Shown: positions 45,489 to 58,500 of the stretch, piece by piece
How the letters are laid out: each line of letters starts with the position of its first letter
How positions within the stretch are numbered: the stretch's first letter is position 1
Source: Piper betle
Lineage: Eukaryota > Streptophyta > Magnoliopsida > Piperales > Piperaceae
DNA length: 64,000 nucleotides
NCBI GenBank assembly: GCA_033002965.1
Contig: JAURVB010012880.1
Location: forward strand, 1 to 64,000
Reading direction: 5' to 3'
Notes under the pieces: generated by a model
The model's input: only the letters and a program-made list of their open reading frames with translations
What the model was told of the DNA's origin: nothing
Database searches by the model: none
Program-made: the position numbers and the translations under genes

Positions 45489-47279
45489 CTTTTTCTTCTT
45501 AGATAATATTTACTTCATGAATTTAGCATAGCTCAACATCTTCTCTAGAGCTTCGTCAAATGAGATATTTATAGAAAATTTCTTAAACACCTCCAAAAAT
45601 TGTTGAAATTTGTTGTCTAGTTTATTTTTCTGTAGTTTATGAGGATGTGGAACTCTTGAGAACTGGTTATTTTGATTAAATGAACCCTTAGATGGTAGGA
45701 CTTATACCAATTCATCCTTGTTTTCTTCATTTCGTTTAACCGCCTCTGGGTTAGCCATAGGACTTGGTGTCTTTTGATTGTGTGGATTTTCCAATTCCTT
45801 ACTGCTTCTCAATGTAATGACTTTACATTCTTTACCCTCTTCCCTTGGATTTGAGTATCGCTAAGGAGTCCACCTTGTGGCCTATTACTCAATGTACTAG
45901 CAATCTAACCCATTCGAGTTTCCAACTTACTCATAGAAGCTTGTTGACGTTGCATGAATTGCATGAACTCTTCCTCCATATTTGGTTTCTTTTCATGAGG
46001 TTATACTCTATTATGCTAAAAACCTAGAGGAGCTTGTTGTTGTGGACCTAATGTTGAGGCTTGGTTGCCTCCCCATGCAAAGTTTGGATGATTCCTCCAT
46101 CATGGATTGTAACTATTGGAATAAGGATTGTTTTGTTGTCTTGTATAGCTCGAAAATAACATATGCTGTTATTTCAAAATAACAATCTCGTCTATTAATT
46201 AATGTTAATATAGGATCAAGGCAATTTTCGTTACATTTATCATAACTACCATCCATGGCCACATACATCAACATAATTAAATGACATAGATCAAGTATGG
46301 GTGTGTAACATGAAAATTACATATAATTTGATCAAAACATGATTATTTTCAACTGGTCCAACTTTATGAGATCCCAAAATAGAGTGAAACATAAACCAAA
46401 TACTGTATTTCACAAACAAAACAAACTCCCACTAAAGTAGCATATCATCAAATGATACAACACCCACATGAGCATTATTCTCATGAAAGACCTTGGACAG
46501 TAAACTTTTAGTAAGCGGATCCACAACCATGAAGTTTGTCCCAATATGCTCTATAGAAACTTTACCACTCTAAACTCTTTCTTTCACAACAAGGAATTTG
46601 ATCTCTATATGTTTTGATTTAGATGATCTCATGTTGTTATTTGAATATAATATTGTAGACTGATTGTGTAAAACCCCAACTTTGGGTAAGGGTTTTACCA
46701 GCTTATAGTTTGCCTGGTTTAGACCAGTCTCCAGTCGATTCGAGCGAGTTCAACCCAAAATAATTTTAAGAATATTAAGTATGAGTCCCAAGGGGCATAT
46801 GAGCATGTTATAGAGGTTGAGTATGCCCGACATGCATATGATAGTTTAAGTTATGATACAGAAGAACATGAGTTATCAGTGTTTACACGAGGTATACATA
46901 TGATTTTTATGAGTTAACCAGGATTTTATGCCTAGATTTAGGCCTTTGCAGCATTTAGTATCCGTTTGGGATTTACAGGTCATTGCATGCATCATAGGGA
47001 TTTCAGATCACTCGATTATGTCCTTTTGGGCCTAGCTTGATTGAGTTCAGGGTTCGAGGCCTATTTACTCTTCTTACCTCGATTCCTGCCTATGGAATCA
47101 ATTTTATGAATTGAGTCAGTTTCGACTTTGGATAGTCTAGTTCTGAGCTTTCCGTCTATATGTATATTACATATACCCATAGGTGGGTCCTAATAGACCA
47201 CAAGTTGTCAGACATCCAGATCGTGCCACATGGCAAGATCCGAGCCGTCCACTCAACCTTATCTTCTCCATATTATTTT

Positions 47280-50246
47280 TGTAAAACCCACGATTCGAGT
47301 TAGGGTTTTATATTCAGAACCGGTCGGGTCGACCGTTATTTTTCGAGTTGAGTCAGTTTCAGGACACGTGTACCGAGCCGACGCCGGTCGCGTGTATGAG
47401 CTATGAGGGTCATGCGTACCCAAGTATATGATGATAACGTCATGAACACAGCAGAACAGAATGAGTTATCAGAATATATGAGAGTATGCCAGTGATTTTT
47501 TTTTTATTATTTTTATATATAGTGGATCGTAGAATTAGTTTTAGGTCGTTCACCGCGTTAGGACGCGTTACGGGCATTTTGGGTGGGTTGATAGTTCTAG
47601 AGCATGTCATTATGATTTTTCTTTGTGTTGTTTGATTTTATGGGATTTTTCCATATTTTTTTAGAATTTTTCTTGCGACTTAAATATTATTTTGACTCGA
47701 GTCGGAGACGAGTCAAGTAATATTTACGATTTTGCCACCGAGTTATTTTCTCACCCTCCCCGACGTTTCTTCCTTCTTCCCCATCCAAAACCCCTACCCG
47801 ACGCCGCCGGTGTGCAGCGCCGCCGCCGCAGCTGTGGACGCCACCTTGCCACAGACCAGCGCCGCCTAGCCTCGCCGCGGAGTCGCCGTGCCACCCCGAC
47901 CAGGCCCGGCCACCATCGGGCCGCCATGACGCGGGAAAGCCGCACCTTTGTGCCGCGCTTCCATCGCCGCTCGCGCCACCGGCGACCGTCGCCGCCGCGA
48001 TCAACTAGTCGCCTCGCCGTCTTTGACCCCCTAGCGACCTTTCCCGACCGGAATGGAGGCCGTCGCCACCGTGGCCGGCCGGATCTAGCCACCCATCGCG
48101 CCGCCGCTCTGTTTTACCCATTTTCCGGCGAGCTACCACCTCCGTTGGCCGCGTCGACCTCGTAGATGAGTCGGGCTCGCCGAGCCGGTTCCGAGGGTAC
48201 CCAACACGACCCCTTTCCGATCAGTAGACGTTGCCCGCGATTGTCGCCGGAAAACCACCGGAAGTCGCCGGAAAACCGCCAGTAGCTGCCGGAAAACCGC
48301 CGGAAAAATCGGAATTTCTGGAATTCCCCGGAATTCACCGGATCTTCCGCGGGGCTCACCCAGTGGAGCCCGATCGAGCTTCGGACGCCGATGAGCGCCG
48401 AATTTGAGCTCCGAGACGCGCGACGGAACCCTAGCCGTCGCCGATTGTCGACGACGAGAGGTATAATTACCTCCAATTTGATTATTTAAATTGATGATTA
48501 TTAGCATAGCATGATAGCATGGACTGATTATTTATCATGATAGTGCCTAATTTCTGATGAAGTAATGATTGTATGATTTGAGGAATTGTAATTGAATAGT
48601 AAGTGAGCTAATGAGATAGAATGAGTTGGAGCATGATAAGTGATCATGAGATAACTTAGAAAAACACAGTAAAATTGGTATGAATAGGACGAGTTAGGAT
48701 TATTTACTTTTATGATTATTTGATTGGTCATTGTGATGTATGATGATGGTGTTGTGTGTGATGTTATTGAGTTGATGCATCATTTAGTTAGCGGGCGTTA
48801 GTATTTAGTTTTGATGTGTAGGTACGAAGTAGGAGCTCGCCGCCTAGGCGCGATGACACGGTTGGAGCTTCTACCAGGTCCGTTTAGGACTCGTCTTGTT
48901 TTACGCTTTCTATTGTATGTTTATGTTATTATTTGCAGGACGGGTTAAGTGGTGTTTTATTGGATCCCACTTAACTCGGGTCATTTAACCGAATATTTTC
49001 CGGATTAATAACCCCTCGAGGATGAGATCCCTCGAGGATGATTTCGAAAACAAGATCCACCACAAGTTGCTTTCGGGCCTATTATATGAATCCCTTCCCA
49101 TGCCTATATATATAGTTTTATCGAGTTTTCAGTGAGACGAGAGATGGAGAAACCGACTGCACGTACCATGCAGAGGATGCCGTGACAGTCAAAGCGGGCT
49201 CTGGATTAGTGCCAGCGGACTGTTCCATTCCCGAGGGATCCTGACAACTCCGCGTTTGAGTTCCTCACACCCGGAGAACGTGGAGGTTTACGGGTACTGT
49301 TTAGTACAGCGCATGTCCGGACTTGTGGTTCAAAGGGTACTAAAGGCGACTGCCTGAGAGTACTCGGCCTTCGTGCTCAAGGCCAGGAGAGATATGGAGG
49401 TTCGGAGAGGGCTTAGGATAAAGTTTCATGAGAAGTACTGAAAAAGAAGTGCTGAGAGTAGCACAGTACAGCAGCAGAGCAGTAAGTTCGGGATGCTACC
49501 GGGTCTGCAGCCCAGTGGCTCCTCAGTAGTGCCCTTCAGAGTGTTCTTGAGGAAGTATATGGTTTTCTTTCATATGAGAGTTTGTTCTCATAGCCAGTTT
49601 GTTATAGTTATTTTATTTTCCGGACCAGTAACGCTTGTTACTGACGTTTTTCTTATATATATGTAGGTGATAAGCACGAGATGGATGAGCCAGCTTGGAC
49701 GGAGGAGCAATGAGGTCTTGTACACACACACATGTTAGATTTTTGAATGTTTAATTTTGTGTATTATGTTATTATATTGTGAATGAAGTGGAATGCTAAG
49801 ACATAGTATGATATGATTTAATGTTATGAGATGATGATAAGATATGATGACGTGACATGATCGAACGCTAAGAAACGATGACAGAATGTGAGATATGAAC
49901 AGATTGTGTGAATGAAGTGGCGTGATATATATAGATACATGTTTATAGGTATACTTGTATATATTATTTTGACAGGGTGGACCCTAATCGCACTTTTAGG
50001 GGAGACCCTGTCTGTTTTATTTCAGAATTTTGATCGTAACTGTATTGGTGTGTATTTTGAATTGCTTGCCATTCATGTAGTACCATGTTAGGATTTTTCG
50101 TAATTATTCATTCATGATGGATCGTATCTTCATCTTAAGACGCCGAGATTGGATCCACATGAGTTAGGTTCGGGTTAGCCGACCTAACCGGGGCCTGTAA
50201 CATGCCGGTTCGGTTCACGAGCGTGAACCGGATTTGGGGTGTTACA
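47280..50246 (+). mobile_element. LTR copy A: 2967-bp solo-LTR-like element
   Basis: The ends TGTAAAACCC and GGGGTGTTACA have the target duplication ATTTT at 47275-47279 and 50247-50251. Internal order: hairpin TTGACTCG...CGAGTCAA (47692-47716), TTACGATTTTGCCAC, GC-rich block (47750-48450), GAGGTATAATTACCTC palindrome (48458), AT-rich part, ggagctcgccgcctaggcg box (48832), TATA-like tatatatata (49107), AGTAAC/GTTACT stem-loop (49627-49642), terminal hairpin (50212-50229). There is no primer site, polypurine tract or pol next to either end, so it behaves as a solo LTR. Confidence 0.9.
47690..48480 (+). other. GC-rich module of LTR copy A
   Basis: The block starts at the TTGACTCG/CGAGTCAA inverted repeat and ends at the GAGGTATAATTACCTC palindrome. 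It is full of ccgccg and gccggaaaaccgcc-type repeats. Open frames exist on both strands (47692-48165 +; 48507-48133 -) but they overlap in opposite directions and look driven by base composition. I assign no product. Confidence 0.6.
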
Positions 50247-50251
50247 ATTTT

Positions 50252-50920
50252 CCCATAGATCTTCCATGACATGACCGTGTTAAAGCCTTTGGGGAGTTTC
50301 CGCCTCACCCCCAGCCACAGAATCGATACAACCGTGACCCGCTCGCGGCCGGTTTTCTATTCGTACCATTTACGACCACCGGCGCTGTCGCAGTTGCCGC
50401 CAACTAGGGAGCTTTTGAAGTTAGGTTTCGTTACCGCCACCAATGTTTGGGTCATTTTCCGGCGTCAGCAAGCCACCTCCAACTGATCAAACCACCCACA
50501 CAACTTCTATTCGACAAGATCATCATTTTGAGACCACCTACAACCACCGTCGGGGTCGCAATTGCCGCTATTGACATCGATGCATCGGGGCCAATTCCAT
50601 GTTTTTCCGGCCATTTTCCAGCTAGTTGACTACTAGACCTTGTTGGTCATCACAGCCATCACCTTCCCCATCCTCCCCTCTATCAATCCCGACTGGCGGC
50701 AACCCAACTACACAAATGTCAGCATTTTTTGGCGATGAGCACTGCCACCATCTATTTTGACCACTTCCGAGGTTAGTGGTCCGCTTGCCCGCGACTGCAT
50801 CTGCCTGCTCACGTCCTCGTCTGCCTCTACTTGATTAGCCCCAGTCCACCAGCCCACCAGGCCATGTCTGAGTCCCCCCGTCTAGTTCAGGTCTGCCTAG
50901 CCAACCCAACCCATTTTCTA
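50252..50920 (+). other. Probable body fragment of LTR copy E
   Basis: A moderately GC-rich stretch lies between copy A and the subterminal array at 50925. It has repeated phrases such as cattttccggcgtcagcaag and cggccattttccagctag, resembling the GC-rich block of the family but much diverged. No gene is supported. Confidence 0.4.
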
Positions 50921-51497
50921 GATTGGGTTGAAGTGAGTGAGCTCGCCGAGCTCGCCTTGTGCTCGAACTCGACTTGAATAGCTCGAAGATCGTTCGAACT
51001 CGACTCAAGATTGAACGAGTTTTAAACATATATGTTCAAAATTGACTTGAATATTTCTTATATTGTTCGAGCTTGACTCGAGCTTGAATACATTTAAACT
51101 GGCTCGTTTGGGAGCTCAAAACCGGCTTGTTTGAGAGCTTGAAACTGGCTTGATTGGGAGCTCGAAACGGGCTCGTTTGGGAGCTCAAAACGAGGACGTT
51201 TATAAGCTCAAAAATAGATCTATATGGAGAAAAATATACATTTATAAAGATTAAAGATTCACAAAATAATCTATCAAGAAAATAGTCTCTCGTACTCCCA
51301 ATTCTTGTGGTTTTCTGGCAACTTTTGTCACTGCAACGGCTACAGTCGGGATGGCAGTGGTATGGGGCACCGTTGGCAAAGGCTCTGACGAGCCTTACGT
51401 GTCTATGATGTTGACAAGGTTGGTGGAGGAGGTGCCTTGCTGGAAAAAGGGCAAAACAGCCCCGGTTGGTGGTGGGGTGATGAGATCCGGCTGGGAG

Positions 51498-54351
51498 TGT
51501 AACACTCCAAATCCAGTTCATGCTCGTGAACCGAATTGGCATGTTACAGGCCCCGGTTAGGTCAGCTAACCCAAACCTAACTCATGCGGATCCAATCTCG
51601 GCGTCTTAAGATGAAGATACAACTCACAATGCATGGATGAATGCACAAACCCTAACATGGTACTACTTGAATGACATGCAATTCAAAGTACACACCAATA
51701 CAATTACGTTCAAACTCAATAAAAATTCTAAAATAAAATGGACAGAGTCTCCCCTAAAAGTGCAATTAGGGTCCACCCTATCAAAACAACATATACCAAT
51801 ATATATATGCATATATCAACAATTTCAATCACACATAATCTAATATACTGTATACTCATTATGGTACTTGGGTTTCAATCCACCACACTTCCGCTGTGCG
51901 CTCTGATCACATTTCACCTCTTGTCATCATGTCTTAGCTTTTCATCACGTCATAACATCATCTCATTGCATTTAATCATATCCTATCATGTCTTAGCATT
52001 TTACATCATTCACAATATAATAGCATCATAAATAGAATATTAACCACTCTATCGACTGAACATGTGTGTAAGCGATAATAGTGCTCCTCCATCCAAGCTG
52101 GCTCCTCCAACTCGTGATTATTACCTACATATAGTATAAAAACACGCCAGTAACAAGTGTTACTGGTCCAGAAAATAAAATAACTATAACAAGCTGGCTA
52201 TGAGAGCAAACTCTCATATGAAAGAAAAACATCATATACTCCACGTGAACACTCTTAAGGGCACTACTGAGGAGCCACTGGGCTGCAGACCTGATAGCAT
52301 CCCGAACTTGCTGATCTGCTGCTACTGATGCTGCTCTCGGCATTTTCGTACTTCATTTTCCTGGGTCTCAAATCCTAAGCCCTCTCCTTACCTCCATACT
52401 TCTCCCGGCCTTGAGCACGAAGGCCGAGTACTCAGGCAGTCGCCTTTAGTAACCTTTGAACCACAAGTCCACACATGCACTGTTCTAAATAGTACCCGTA
52501 AACCGTCACGGCATCCACTCATGGTATGTGTAGTCGGTTTCTCTATCTCTCGTCTCACTAAAAACGCGAAAACTTCAAATATATATATATATATATATAT
52601 AGTGGCTGGGTAGGGATTTATATAATAGGCCCGAAGGCAACTTGTGGTGGATCTTGTTTTCGAAATCATCCTCGAGGGATCTCATCCCGAGGGGTTATTA
52701 ATCCGGAAATCTGTTCGGCTAGATGGCCCGAGTTAAGTGGGATCCGATAAAACTGCCAGTTAACCCATCCTGCAGGCAATTAAATCCAACCATACAATAG
52801 AAGAGAGCTTAAAACAGAGATGAGTCCTAAACGAACCTGGTAGAAGCTCTAAGCGTGTCATCGCACCTAGACGGCGAGCTCCTACTCCGTACCTACACAT
52901 CAAAACTAAATACTAATGCCTGCTAACTAAATGATGCATCAAACGTAGTGAACATCACACACAATTCAATCATCAACATCCAACAAAAGTTAAATAATCA
53001 TAAATGTAAATAATTCTAAGTCACCCTATTCGTACCAATTTTACTGTGTTTTTCAAAGTTATGTCGTGACCATTTATCATGCTAAGACTCGATCTACCTC
53101 ATTAGATCACTTAACCTTCATTCTCAATTAATCGCATCATGCAATCATCATTTCATTCATAGTCATACATTTATCCTGACAATTAATAATTCCTAATATG
53201 TTGTGCTAACAATCATCAATTTTAAATCATTAACTTGGAGGTAATCATACCTCACATCATCGGCAATCGGCGATGGCTAGGGTTTTTGTCACGCGACTCG
53301 GAGCTCAAATCCAGTGCTCGTCAACGTCTAAAGTTCGATCGGGATCGACTGGATGAGCTTTGCGAAAGATCCAGTGAATTCCAGCGAATCTGGTTTTTGG
53401 CAATTTTCTGGTAGCAGTCACCAGCGGCATCCACTGGCTGGATAGCAATGGTACTGGGTACCATTGGAACCGGCTCCGACGTCGACATGGTCGTCAGAGG
53501 CGACGGCTCGCCGAAAATGGCTAAAACAAGGGTTGGCCATGGTGGTGTGGAGATCCCATAGGGATGGATAGCGCTGGCCTCCGTTCCGGTCGGGGAAGGT
53601 CGCTAGGGGGTCGAGGGTGTCGAGACGATCGCCCGATCGTGGCGATGACGGTCACTGGTGGCAAAATTGACGATGCAGGCACAACTCAGGCGTGGCGCTA
53701 GCCGCGGTGATTCTAGCGTCGCAATAGCCAGATGGTGGTCGGGCTTGGTAGGGGTGGCACGACAACGCCATGGTGGGGCTAGGGGCGATGCCCGGTGGCA
53801 AGGCGACGACAGTGCCGATGGTGGTGGCACCAAACAGTGGGGGTGGCTAGGGTTTGGAAGGGGAAAGTGTCGGGGGAGGAGAAGAAATGGTTGGGTGGCA
53901 AACTTGTAAATATTACTTGATTTGACTCCGTCTTGAGTCAAGAATAATAACAAAGTCGTAGAAAATCCTTAAAAAAGCCAAAAATTTGGGAAAAATCCTA
54001 GAAAATAAAACAATCACCGAAACATCATAATGATATGCTCTAGGACTATCAACCCACCCAAACTGCCCGTAACACGTCCTAACGTGGTTACGACCTAAAA
54101 CTAATTCTACGATCCACTATATATAAAAAGAAAAAATAACTGGCATGCTCTCATATATTCTTATAACTCATTCTGCTCTAGTGTGTTCATGACGTTATCA
54201 TCATATACTTGGGTACGCATGCCCCTCATAGATCATACACACGACTGGTGTCGGCTCAATACACGTGTTCTGAAACTAACTCGAATCGGAAATAACGATC
54301 GAACCAACCGGTTCTTAATATAAAACCCTGACTCGAATCGTAGGTTTTACA
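51498..54351 (-). mobile_element. LTR copy B: 2854-bp solo-LTR-like element, inverted
   Basis: Read on the plus strand the ends are TGTAACACTCC...GGTTTTACA, with target duplication GGGAG at 51493-51497 and 54352-54356. Landmarks appear in reverse order: terminal hairpin (51516-51531), AGTAAC/GTTACT stem-loop (52149-52164), TATA run (52580-52601), ctagacggcgagctcctac box (52870), GC-rich module (53270-53900), degenerate TTGACTC hairpin (53917-53942). It sits inside one unit of a related GC-rich duplication. Confidence 0.9.
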
Positions 54352-54605
54352 GGGAGGGCCGGTGCTAGGCTCCACTCCGGTTGGGGAAGGTCGTGGGAGG
54401 GTCGATGATGTCAAGACAACGACTGGATGGTGGCGGTGACAGTTGCCGTAGGTCGGATTGGCGAGGGAGCGTGACGCGGTCGTGGTGGCTTCATTGCGTT
54501 GTGGAGGCCGGGCGATGGCTGGACAGTGGGGGGAATGGTCGGGGATGTTCTGCCGGTGACCGCCCGGCGAGGGGAATGGGCGACATTGATTGGTGGTGGT
54601 GCGGC

Positions 54606-55290
54606 GATTTTCCAGTAACTTTTGTCGGTGGCAGCTATAGTCAGGAGGGCGGTGTTATGGGGTACCGTTGGCATCGGTTTGGCAAGCACGACGCGTCTAC
54701 AATATCGACAAGGTTGGTGGAGGAGGCGGTTCACCGGAAAAAGGGCAAAACATGGGCCATTAGTGGTGGGGTGACGAGATCAGGCTGGGATGGATAGTGC
54801 TGGGCTCCACTCCGGTCTAAGAAGGTTGCGGGAGGGTCGACGAGGTTGAGACTACAACTAGATGGAGGCAGCAACGGTCATAGTTGACGGGATCAGCAAC
54901 GGGAGTACGGCGTGGTCGCGACGGCTTCGTCTCATCGTGGAGGTTAGGCGAGGGCCGGATGGCAGGGGGAATGGTTGGGATGTTTTGACGGTGACATGCA
55001 CCATCGATTAGAGGTGGTGTGGCAGGCGGAGGCGGCGTTGGCTACAGAGAAAGAGGTCGGCGTTGGTGACAGGAAGGAGGGTGGCATCAAGGGTATGGGA
55101 AATGAGAAGCGTCGAGGGGAGGGGGAGGGAGAAGAAATGGGACAGTGGCGATATCATAAATAAAAGTTGATTCGTCTCTGACTTGAGTAAAAAATAATAA
55201 CTAACTCTTAATAAATTATTGAAAAATCCAAAAAATAGGAAAAAAACACATAAAATATAATTCACTCTATAACACCACAATGGCACATTA
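54606..55290 (-). repeat. Second unit of the captured GC-rich module
   Basis: 54606-54790 repeats 51310-51497 (ggtggaggaggcggttcaccggaaaaagggcaaaac versus ggtggaggaggtgccttgctggaaaaagggcaaaac). 54800-54870 repeats 54360-54430 (gctccactccggt...gggagggtcga). The block ends in a degenerate TTGATTCG...CTTGAGTAA hairpin (55167-55190) and AT-rich text, as in the LTR family. No gene is supported. Confidence 0.6.
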
Positions 55291-55508
55291 TTGAGTCTAG
55301 TTCGAGTCGAGTTCGAGTTATAACCAAGTCGAGTCAAGTCGAACACTGCCTTGCTCAAACTCGGCTTGTAGGATTTGAGTTCGAGTCGAGTTCGAGCTTC
55401 AATATTTAAATGTTAAGTTTCGAATTGAATTGAGTTGAGTTGAGTCAAACGGCAAATGCTCACGAGTTAGCTCACTCAATTAGTAACCCTAATTCAGCCA
55501 TTCGGTTT

Positions 55509-58500
55509 TGTAAAATCCATGACTCGAGTCAGGGTTTTACGTTACCGAACCAGTCAGTTCAACCGTTGGTTCGAGTCGAGCCAGTTTCATTAACCACATG
55601 CTGAGTCGAGGCCAGCCGTGAGTTATGAGCGATGAGAGTCAAGTGTACTTGAATATATGATGATAACGTCGAGAAGATGGTGAGAAATAAGTTATCAGAA
55701 TATATGAATGTATGCAGTATTTTTTTCTTTTTATATGTTTGATCGTAGAAATAGTTTTAGGCCAAATAACGCGTTAGGACGCGTTGGATTATATTCGGGT
55801 GGGTTATTAGTTATAGAGCATGCCATTTGGATGTTGTTGTGTTTGTTTTATTTTATAGAATTTTCCCATATTTTTCTAGATTTTTTTAGAATTTATTACG
55901 AACTAGTTATTATTTTGACTCGAGTAGAAATCGAGTCAATACTTAATTACGAAACTGCCATTGAAGGTATTTTTCTCCCTCCCGACCCTTCTTCACCCAA
56001 ACTCTCGCCGTTGTGTGCCGCCACCGCTGACGACGCCGCCCTGCCGCCGATCGACGCCGCTCCGCCATGCCGTGCTGTCACCGTGCCGCCCCGACTGACC
56101 CCTGCCACCGATCGCCTCGCTGGCGCACCGCCGCTATGCCGTGAAGCCGCCTCGGCCGTCGCCACTCCGAGCCTGATTCCACCGGCGTCCGGGCCGTGCC
56201 ATCGCCGCTGTGACCCCGACGACCACCCCTCGCCGTCGCCGACGTTTCCCCCATCATCCAGATCGCCATCAAGGCCGACCGCAGCCCTGATCGACGCACG
56301 CCGCCGCTACCACCCATTTTCGACGCCACCGTCGACGGCCATCGCCGCCTCGACTACCCTATTTGACACCACCATTGGACTAAGCTCGTCGAGCTGGTGC
56401 CGATAGACTCCCAGATTGCCCCGTCCCGAATCATCGCCGGAAAACCTTCGAAATCTGCCGAAAAACTGCTGACACTCGCTAGAAAACCGCCGGAACCGCT
56501 GAAAAATTGGATTCGTGGGAAATTCGCCGGATCATATGCCGAACGCACCTGGTCCAATCTGATCGGACTTCAGACGCTACTAGGTGCCGAATTTGAGTTT
56601 TGAGCCACGAAACGGAAACCCTAGCCGTCACCGATTTTCGAGGACGCGAGGTATAATTTATTTTAACTTAGTTATTTAAAAGTATTGATTATTAGAATTG
56701 CATGCTAGGATTGGTGAATTGTGTGTTATAATTATATGTATACATGTAGAATTGATTAAGGATAAATTATGAAATTTGTTTGATTGAGTGGTGTTAAAAA
56801 TGGAGGCTAAGAAACAAATTAGGTTAACTAGGTAATGATCATGATCTAATGCAAATTAGCCTAAGTAGGCTTGCTAGAATTGATATAGGTTGATGTGTGT
56901 TGATTGATGCGTGATTGTGTTGATTGTGTGTGCATGTTATAGGATGTGTGATTCATCATGCGGGCGTTAGTTTTTAGCTTGATTGTGTAGGTACAGTGTA
57001 GGAGCTCGCCGCCTAGGCACGTTGACCCGTTTGGAGCTTTTACCAGGTCCGTTTAGGACTCGTTCTCTCTTTTTACGCTACTCTATTGTGTATTTGATTT
57101 ATCATGTGCAGGACGAGTTAAGTGGAGTTTTATCGGATCCCACTTAACTCGGGCCATTTGACCACCAGTTTTATTTCGGATTAATAACCCTCGAGGATGA
57201 GATCCCTCGAGTTTGTTTTCAAACTTCAGATCCAGCTCACGATGCCTTCGGGCCTATTGTATGAACCCCAACCTAGACCTATATATATGTATAGTTTTCG
57301 AGTTTTCATTGAGAGATTGAATGAGGGAAATCCGACTACCGTACTATGCGAGCGGGCACGTGTGTGTCGATAGTGGGCTCTGGAATGGTGTGCGGGTCGT
57401 TTTATTCCCAAGGGATCCTGACAACTACTGTAAAACCCACGTGTACCGAGCCGATGCCAGTCGCGTGTATGAGCTATGAGGGTCATGCGTACCTAAGTAT
57501 ATGATGATAACGTCATGAACACAGCAGAACAGAATGAGTTATCAGATATATGAGAGTATGCCAGTCATTTTTTTATTATTTTTATATATAGTGGATCGTA
57601 GAATTAGTATTAGGCCGTTTACCGCGTTAGGACGCGTTCGGGCAGTCTGGGTCGGTTGTTAGTCATAGAGCATATCATTATAATGTTGTGGTGTTGTTTG
57701 ATTTTACAGGATTTTTTCCCGATTTTTATGAATTTTTTTAGGATTTAATACGACTTAGTTATTATACTTGACTCGAGCCGGAGACGAGTCAAGTAATATT
57801 TACGAGTTTGCCACCACACACACCCCCGACCTTTCCCTTCTTCTTCCTCAAACCCTTGTCGCGCGCCGCCACTGCGCCACCGTGCCGTGGACGCCTGCCC
57901 GGTCGCCGATCATCGCCACCCAGCTCCGCCACGGCATTGCCATGCCGCCCCGACCAGGCCCGGCCACCATCGGGCCGCCGCGACGCCAGAATCGCCACGC
58001 CTAGCGCCGCGGCTGCGTTTGGTCGCGTCGCCGACTCTGCCACCGGCGACCGTCGCAGCCGTCATCTAGTGGTCGCCTCAGCACCACCGACCACCCAGCG
58101 ACCCTCCTCGAGTGGAACGGAGGCCGTCGCCACCGTGGCCAGCCGGATCTAGCGACCCATCACCGCCGGCTCTGTTTTGCCATTTTCCGGTGAGCCGCCA
58201 CCTCCATTGGCCACGCTGATGTCATAGATGAGTCGGGCTTGCCGAGCCGGTTCTGAGGGTACCCAACACGACCACTTTCCGGCTAGTAGACGCCGCCGGC
58301 GATTGTCGCCGGAAAACCACCGGAAGCCGCTGGGAAACCGCCAGTAGCTGCCGGAAAACCGTCAGAAAATTGGAATTTCTGGAAATCGCTGGAATTCACC
58401 AGATCTTCCGCGGAGCTCACCCAGTTGGACTCGATCGAACGTCGGACGCCGAGGAGCGCCGACCCGAGCTCCGAGACGCGTGACGGAACCCTAGTGGTCG

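Larger units (their letters stand above)
38550..46150 (-). mobile_element. Decayed Athila-like Ty3/gypsy retrotransposon
   Basis: On the minus strand: gag tail with N-P-Y-S-N-S-Y-N-P and N-H-P-N-F-A-W-G-G-N-Q (about 46130-46030); protease with A-L-C-D-L-G-A-S-I-N-L-M (about 45370-45330); reverse transcriptase with D-Y-Q-K-L-N-K-A-T-R (about 44300) and F-M-D-D-F-S-I (about 44010); RNase H and the integrase zinc finger with C-D-R-C (42914-42420); integrase core (42330-42090) and its C-terminal domain (41662-41468). A long non-coding 3' part follows (41460-38550) with the ccccaaacttaaa phrases common in such elements. Several stops interrupt it. No LTR pair was recognised; the gag side ends where the next Copia begins. 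Confidence 0.8.
50921..55500. mobile_element. Putative DNA transposon with AGCTCG/CTCGAG subterminal arrays, holding an LTR-family fragment
   Basis: The left edge (gggttgaagtgagtgagctcgccgagctcg) and the right edge read inward (gggttactaattgagtgagctaactcgtgagc) match imperfectly as inverted ends. Both are followed inward by dense gagctcg / ctcgagttcg words (50935-51190 and 55290-55470). Between them is a minus-oriented piece of the LTR family's GC-rich module, tandemly duplicated (units at 51310-51497 plus 54357-54600, and at 54606-55040), plus the inserted copy B. No 8-bp target duplication was found, so the boundaries and class are uncertain. Confidence 0.45.

Noticed and set aside
47692..48165. 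157-codon frame in LTR copy A
   Set aside because: Overlapping open frames on the opposite strand and Arg/Pro-rich content point to GC-driven openness.
50921..55500. A firm hAT assignment for the AGCTCG-array block
   Set aside because: No 8-bp duplication could be found at either edge, so it is listed only as putative.
55708..56406. 232-codon frame in LTR copy D as a protein gene
   Set aside because: It joins AT-rich LTR text to a Pro/Ala/Thr-rich stretch with no domain. The same region in copies A and C is not open in that frame.
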